The notes under the pieces: generated by a model
What the model was told of the DNA's origin: nothing
The model's database searches: none
What the model saw: only the letters and a program-made list of their open reading frames with translations
Position numbers and translations under genes: made by a program
Assembly: GCA_964460755.1 (NCBI GenBank)
Contig: CAYWQL010000028.1
Coordinates: forward strand, 1 to 17,621
Length of the DNA stretch: 17,621 nucleotides
From: JAYFNU01 sp964460755
GTDB lineage: Bacteria; Bacillota; Clostridia; Oscillospirales; Ruminococcaceae
Reading direction: 5' to 3'
Part shown: positions 14,664 through 17,621 of the stretch, in pieces
Layout: each line of letters opens with the position of its first letter
Numbering within the stretch: position 1 is the stretch's first letter

Positions 14664-15155
14664 ATGACAAAAAAATTAATCTCTGTTTTCGCATTGCTTG
14701 CGATGTTCTTAACCCTTGCGGGCTGTTCCAACGGCAATCAAAAAAACACGACCTTCGATACCAACGCCGCGCAATCCGCCATTGAGGAGCTCAACATCTA
14801 TCCGATGATGATGCAGGTAACCGACAGCGACCTTGCGACAATCGGGCTGACGAGCGACAAAATCGAAAAATATATGATTTCCATTCCTCTTATGAACGTC
14901 CAGTCCAGTCTTTATATCGCCGTGCTTCCGAAGCAAGGACAGGAAAAGGCCGTGAAAGATGAGCTTGACGCCTATATGAAGGTGTATGAGAACACATGGG
15001 CGCAATATCTTCCCGACCAGTCGCAGTTGGTTGAAAACCGCATGATGAGCGAAATCAAAACGGGTGAGGGAACCTATTATGTGTATATCATATCCGAAGA
15101 CAACCAAAAGGTCTTCGACGCGATGAAAAAGGGAATCGTCGAAAACAAGGCGTAA
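14664..15155 (+). CDS. Lipoprotein, probably DUF4358 family
   Basis: A 163-residue exported lipoprotein. The signal peptide MTKKLISVFALLAMFLTLAGC ends in a clear lipobox (L-A-G-C, lipidated C21). The mature part is about 140 residues of mixed alpha/beta character. The segment on avoiding or computing per-residue averages is not obvious, but ending with YYVYIISEDNQKVFDAMKKGI matches the end of DUF4358 proteins, which are frequent in Clostridia and have no known function. The ATG has AAAGGA 11 nt upstream, a rather long spacing. I see a TATATT at 14630-14635 but no good -35 box. It is divergent from deoD and convergent with the PlsC-like gene, with a strong terminator between them. The lipoprotein call is firm; the family is likely. 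Confidence 0.8.
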   Translation: MTKKLISVFALLAMFLTLAGCSNGNQKNTTFDTNAAQSAIEELNIYPMMMQVTDSDLATIGLTSDKIEKYMISIPLMNVQSSLYIAVLPKQGQEKAVKDELDAYMKVYENTWAQYLPDQSQLVENRMMSEIKTGEGTYYVYIISEDNQKVFDAMKKGIVENKA

Positions 15156-15200
15156 AGCATTGTACCTTAAATTTAAATAGTTTTATTAACGACTATCGTA

Positions 15201-15232
15201 AAAGCCCCCGCCGAGTTGTCGGCGGGGGCTTT
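15201..15232. terminator. Bidirectional terminator
   Basis: AAAGCCCCCGCCGA (15201-15214), a GTTG loop and TCGGCGGGGGCTTT (15219-15232) form a 14-bp GC-rich stem. It is flanked by short T tracts on both strands (TTTGTTGAGCTTTTG; TTTTACG). It separates the convergent lipoprotein and PlsC-like genes. Confidence 0.9.
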
Positions 15233-15244
15233 GTTGAGCTTTTG

Positions 15245-16528
15245 TTACGCCTTCTTCGGCGTCAATTTCTTGTGCAATCCGCCCTTTTTTTCTTCTCGCA
15301 TTTCGGCTTCGTAAAGCTCCTCTGTCGCAAGGGCAAACTTTGTGACCGAGAAATCGCAGTCGTAGGGATAGATATAAAACGTGTCGGTAAGGGTGTTGAT
15401 ATCTATGCAGTCGCGTCCCGAACCGAGATAGTCGTATTCAATATGGACCGAATACATTGACTTAACCGATTTTTCTATCTTGTACGGCTCGCCCTCGTAA
15501 ACCCCCTCGAGGGTGTAACCGTTCATATCGTGGGTGAGGGTCGCCTCGCCGAGGTCAATAAAGCCCTTGGCGTTCGGAAGGGAATCGACCTTGACCTTAG
15601 AGGAAAAATGATACTGTCCGCGCTCAACCTCGCCGCGAACCTGAAGACGCTCCCACTCGTACCAATCGGGAACGTGGCTGAACTCGGTTTCGCCCTGTTC
15701 TGCGTGAAGCTCGCCGTATTCGTCCATCGTCCACGCCTTGTGGCATTCGTCGCACCAAATCCGCGCCCCATCGGAGTTCATTCTATATTCTTTCTTACAG
15801 TGAGGGCACTGATAAAGAACCTTGTGAAGTCCCTTCGCTCTGTCCTTATATGTGATTTTGACGTTGTTTTCCTTCTGCCACGCAAATTCGTCGTACCTGA
15901 ACGCGACATTAATTCTCTCGTTTATCTCCTCGACGGAAAGCTTTTCTAATTCCTCTGCCGAAATAAGGTGGGTTAACGTCGCCTCAGTTCTGAAATTGCC
16001 CCTTCTGTGCAAATTCCAAAACGGAGTTTGGATATGGTGTCCGTGCATTATAAGGCTGACGACGGGTACCTTAAGGTGCTTGGCAAGCTTTCCCAGAGAA
16101 TCGGGAAGCACGGCGTTCGTTCCGCAAAGGGAATACCTTGCCTCGGGATAAAGCACGGCTATGTCGCCGTTCTTTATTACCCTGCCAAGCTGGCGAACGA
16201 GTGTTATGTCGTTTGTGAACTTGCGCTTGCAAATACAGCCGACGTTCCGCAAAAGCCCCTCGCGCTTAATGAAGCCGTCGATTGCGACGACGTAGTTCGC
16301 GCGGGCGGGAAAGGTCGCGACGGTCGTGACCTTGAAGTCAATAAATGCATTGTGATTGCAAAGAAGAAGATAGGGCGGCTTAATTCGGTCCATACCGATT
16401 TTCGTTATCTTGGTTTTGTTGCGCCATACATCGGGAAAGCTCAACAGCCACGTTACGGGCCGAAGATAGCCTTTGGTTGGCCGCGGATGCTCCAACATAT
16501 CAAATCGCTTGAAATCGCTCTGTCGCAT
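15245..16528 (-). CDS. PlsC-like 1-acyl-glycerol-3-phosphate acyltransferase fused to a zinc ribbon
   Basis: A 427-residue protein. The N-terminal half (about 40-215) is a PlsC-type lysophospholipid acyltransferase: H59-N-A-F-I-D64 is the catalytic H-x4-D motif, and YPEAR (127-131) replaces the usual FPEGTR. Then comes a zinc ribbon with C241-x2-C244 and C259-x2-C262. The last 150 residues are beta-rich (WYEWERLQVRGEVERG, GFIDLGEATLTHDMNGYTL) and unknown to me. PlsC enzymes add the second acyl chain to lysophosphatidate at the membrane; this enlarged form may act on another lipid. There is no clear long membrane helix. The ATG at 16528 has AAAGGGG 11 nt upstream. It is divergent from a double-zinc-ribbon membrane protein. 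The acyltransferase call is firm; the substrate is unknown. Confidence 0.85.
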   Translation of the reverse strand: MRQSDFKRFDMLEHPRPTKGYLRPVTWLLSFPDVWRNKTKITKIGMDRIKPPYLLLCNHNAFIDFKVTTVATFPARANYVVAIDGFIKREGLLRNVGCICKRKFTNDITLVRQLGRVIKNGDIAVLYPEARYSLCGTNAVLPDSLGKLAKHLKVPVVSLIMHGHHIQTPFWNLHRRGNFRTEATLTHLISAEELEKLSVEEINERINVAFRYDEFAWQKENNVKITYKDRAKGLHKVLYQCPHCKKEYRMNSDGARIWCDECHKAWTMDEYGELHAEQGETEFSHVPDWYEWERLQVRGEVERGQYHFSSKVKVDSLPNAKGFIDLGEATLTHDMNGYTLEGVYEGEPYKIEKSVKSMYSVHIEYDYLGSGRDCIDINTLTDTFYIYPYDCDFSVTKFALATEELYEAEMREEKKGGLHKKLTPKKA

Positions 16529-16559
16529 ATTTGTTTGTGCCCCTTTTGTTATTTAGTTC

Positions 16560-16589
16560 AGTATAACATACACTAAAGCCGCTTTTCAA
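16560..16589 (-). promoter_or_regulatory. Predicted promoter of the PlsC-like gene
   Basis: Minus strand: TTGAAA (-35, 16584-16589), an 18-nt spacer, and TATACT (-10, 16560-16565) preceded by TGT, an extended -10. Confidence 0.7.
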
Positions 16590-16611
16590 AATAATTATTA
16601 CAGCGTTCTTC

Positions 16612-16640
16612 TTGAAGTTTTGTGAAATTTTATATATACT
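16612..16640 (+). promoter_or_regulatory. Predicted promoter of the zinc-ribbon membrane protein gene
   Basis: TTGAAG (16612-16617), a 17-nt spacer and TATACT (16635-16640). The start codon lies 29 nt further on. The two -35 boxes of this divergent pair are 22 bp apart. Confidence 0.7.
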
Positions 16641-16669
16641 GAAAATAACGAACTTATGGAGGAACGATA

Positions 16670-17440
16670 ATGTCATATAAATGCGTTAAATGCGGCGCGG
16701 ATGTAGCCGACAACGCAAATTTCTGTCCCGTTTGCGGCACGCAGAAAATTAATTTCCCCACAAGCTGTACGCGCTGCGGTGCGGCTCTTAACACGGCGAA
16801 CTATTGTCCCGTATGCGGAACTCCCGCAATGGGAGCGGCGACATCCTTTAAAAAAACGTCTAACGGAAAGACTCCGCTTGTCATTGTAATCTGCGTTTTG
16901 GCGGTTGCGCTGTTGGCGACGCTCGGCTTTGTCGTTTTTGGCAACAGCGGCGCCGTCGTTGACCCGCAGAATAGCGTAACCCCCGCGGTCACCAACAATT
17001 CCAATAATGACACGAACGGCGGAACAGCCGCCCCAAATAAACCCGAAGAGCCCAGTGTACAGGAAGCCGCTCCACTTGGTGAGGGAGAGCTTTGGCTGAA
17101 GCTGACGGGCGTATACGTCACAGCAGACGGAAGCCAGTTTGTCTTCTTTTCCGACGACGGTCATTCGTCGACGCTCCTTTTCGGAATTTGTAATTCGGGC
17201 GGCGCTATCGGAGGCTTTGTAAGCGATTTCCGCGCGCTTTCGGCGACGGAATATGAAGTAGACGTACACCACCCCGGCTACTCAAACGAGATGGACGGCG
17301 ACGTGCCGGACTCCGACTCGACCCATGTAATCAACATATCGAAGATAGACGACGGCATTGTAGGCGTAACGAACACATGGGTAAGCAGCAAAAATGCGGA
17401 TTTCTATTACAAGGGCGCGGATATGCTCGCTTTGTCGTAA
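16670..17440 (+). CDS. Double zinc-ribbon, single-pass membrane protein
   Basis: A 256-residue protein. Two zinc ribbons lie at the N-terminus: C5, C8, C19, C22 and C33, C36, C46, C49 (each C-x2-C...C-x2-C, the second pair as CPVCG). A basic linker (KKTSNGK) leads into one membrane helix (about 69-91), then a low-complexity Asn/Thr/Pro-rich stretch (about 95-130), then an acidic beta-rich domain (about 138-256) I do not recognise. By the positive-inside rule the ribbons are cytoplasmic and the C-terminal domain is outside. Such zinc-ribbon, membrane, extracellular-domain proteins are common in Clostridia, often with no known role. The ATG has GGAGG (16658-16662) 7 nt upstream. It is divergent from the PlsC-zinc ribbon gene. 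Architecture is clear; function is unknown. Confidence 0.85.
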   Translation: MSYKCVKCGADVADNANFCPVCGTQKINFPTSCTRCGAALNTANYCPVCGTPAMGAATSFKKTSNGKTPLVIVICVLAVALLATLGFVVFGNSGAVVDPQNSVTPAVTNNSNNDTNGGTAAPNKPEEPSVQEAAPLGEGELWLKLTGVYVTADGSQFVFFSDDGHSSTLLFGICNSGGAIGGFVSDFRALSATEYEVDVHHPGYSNEMDGDVPDSDSTHVINISKIDDGIVGVTNTWVSSKNADFYYKGADMLALS

Positions 17441-17453
17441 TTTCATAATCAAT

Positions 17454-17480
17454 CCGCCTTCCCGCAATACGGGGAGGCGG
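17454..17480 (+). terminator. Hairpin after the zinc-ribbon gene
   Basis: CCGCCTTCCCG (17454-17464), a CAATA loop and CGGGGAGGCGG (17470-17480) make an 11-bp stem with one U-G wobble, valid only on the plus strand. There is no U-tract after it (GGATATGCG), so it is a poor intrinsic terminator. It may be a 3'-end stabiliser, or a palindromic repeat like those just downstream. Confidence 0.45.
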
Positions 17481-17486
17481 GGATAT

Positions 17487-17576
17487 GCGTCCGTAGCTCA
17501 GCTGGATACACGAGCCACAGCGAGCGTGCCTCGGACAACCGCCGAAGGCGGCTCTTAGTCCGAGACAGAGCGTTTG
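17487..17576 (+). pseudogene. Interrupted 5' part of an arginine-type tRNA gene
   Basis: GCGTCCGTAGCTCAGCTGGATA (17487-17508, split here as GCGTCCGTAGCTCAG and CTGGATA) is the acceptor 5' strand, D-stem and D-loop start of a Clostridia tRNA-Arg as I remember it. The next expected bases, GAGCGTTTG, appear only at 17568-17576, after 59 foreign bases. D-stem halves GCTC and GAGC are thus both present but far apart. After 17576 the sequence does not form an anticodon arm: it runs into another hairpin, and no T-arm or CCA is seen before the window ends. It is either a disrupted tRNA remnant or an assembly join in repeats. The match of the second piece could be chance (9 nt). Confidence 0.55.
17509..17567 (+). 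repeat. Palindromic insert inside the tRNA D-loop
   Basis: The 59 bases hold a nested hairpin: CTCGGAC (17530-17536) pairs with GTCCGAG (17558-17564), and CCGCC (17539-17543) with GGCGG (17547-17551) around GAA. The GC-rich palindromic character resembles the short dispersed repeats common in Oscillospirales genomes. This is from general memory; its copy number here is unknown. Confidence 0.5.
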
Positions 17577-17590
17577 TCGCAAAGCGACAA
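17574..17590 (+). repeat. Short perfect hairpin, probable edge of a dispersed repeat
   Basis: TTGTCGC (17574-17580), AAA and GCGACAA (17584-17590) form a perfect 7-bp stem. It is followed by TTAATCCTCCGTCA, wording I associate with dispersed palindromic repeats of Oscillospirales genomes. Bases 17591-17621 show no gene. Confidence 0.45.
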
Positions 17591-17621
17591 TTAATCCTCC
17601 GTCACAACTGCATAACATATG

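Noticed and set aside
16007..16576. Plus-strand open frame opposite the PlsC-like gene
   Set aside because: Antisense to the H-x4-D and YPEAR motifs and runs into the divergent promoter region.
16590..16599. AATAATTATT palindrome between the divergent zinc-ribbon genes, with a similar one before pnp (5287-5298)
   Set aside because: Short and purely AT, expected by chance in intergenic DNA of this composition.
1..17621. CRISPR array, transposase, phage or defence genes
   Set aside because: No regularly spaced repeats and no such protein motifs on either strand. Every long frame is explained by core or hypothetical genes listed above.

Overview
The window looks like a chromosomal segment of a low-GC Gram-positive bacterium of the class Clostridia, probably an uncultured gut Oscillospirales/Ruminococcaceae-type organism. 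This is an inference from three things: the Firmicutes-type operon rimP-nusA-ylxR-ylxQ-infB-rbfA-nrnA-truB-ribF followed by rpsO and pnp; Clostridia-associated small families (DUF1540, a DUF4358-type lipoprotein); and strong purine-rich ribosome binding sites with TTG and GTG starts in use. No phage genes, transposases, CRISPR arrays or complete RNA genes were seen. Most of the window is conserved core genome.

Left part (1-3145): a short plus-strand cluster holds a CBM9-like protein, a 40-residue membrane peptide and a cysteine-rich DUF1540 protein. It is closed by a bidirectional terminator. A minus-strand FabG-like SDR reductase and a plus-strand acyltransferase-3 membrane enzyme follow. 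They are divergently transcribed from back-to-back promoters whose -35 boxes lie in the two arms of one perfect palindrome.

Centre (3146-13764, all minus strand, so read right to left): the transcription/translation operon. A promoter just after deoD drives rimP, nusA, ylxR, ylxQ, infB, rbfA, nrnA, truB and ribF. The genes are packed with 1-17 nt overlaps or gaps of at most 35 nt. A perfect hairpin with an imperfect U-tract lies in the rimP leader and suggests termination control. rpsO has its own promoter and a structured leader in which the Shine-Dalgarno is paired away; pnp follows 200 nt later. Together these genes cover 30S maturation (RimP, RbfA), elongation and termination (NusA, YlxR, YlxQ), initiation (IF2), tRNA pseudouridylation (TruB), flavin cofactor synthesis (RibF), the S15 protein, and RNA decay (PNPase, NrnA).

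Right part (13765-17621): deoD purine nucleoside phosphorylase (minus), a DUF4358-type lipoprotein (plus), a PlsC-like acyltransferase fused to a zinc ribbon (minus), and a divergent double-zinc-ribbon membrane protein (plus). The last 135 bases begin with the 5' end of an arginine-type tRNA gene. It breaks inside the D-loop and runs into palindromic repeat sequence. Most promising for a second look are this broken tRNA, the two leader RNAs (rimP and rpsO), the palindromic divergent promoter, and the PlsC-zinc ribbon fusion. I did not find a convincing novel multi-gene system.
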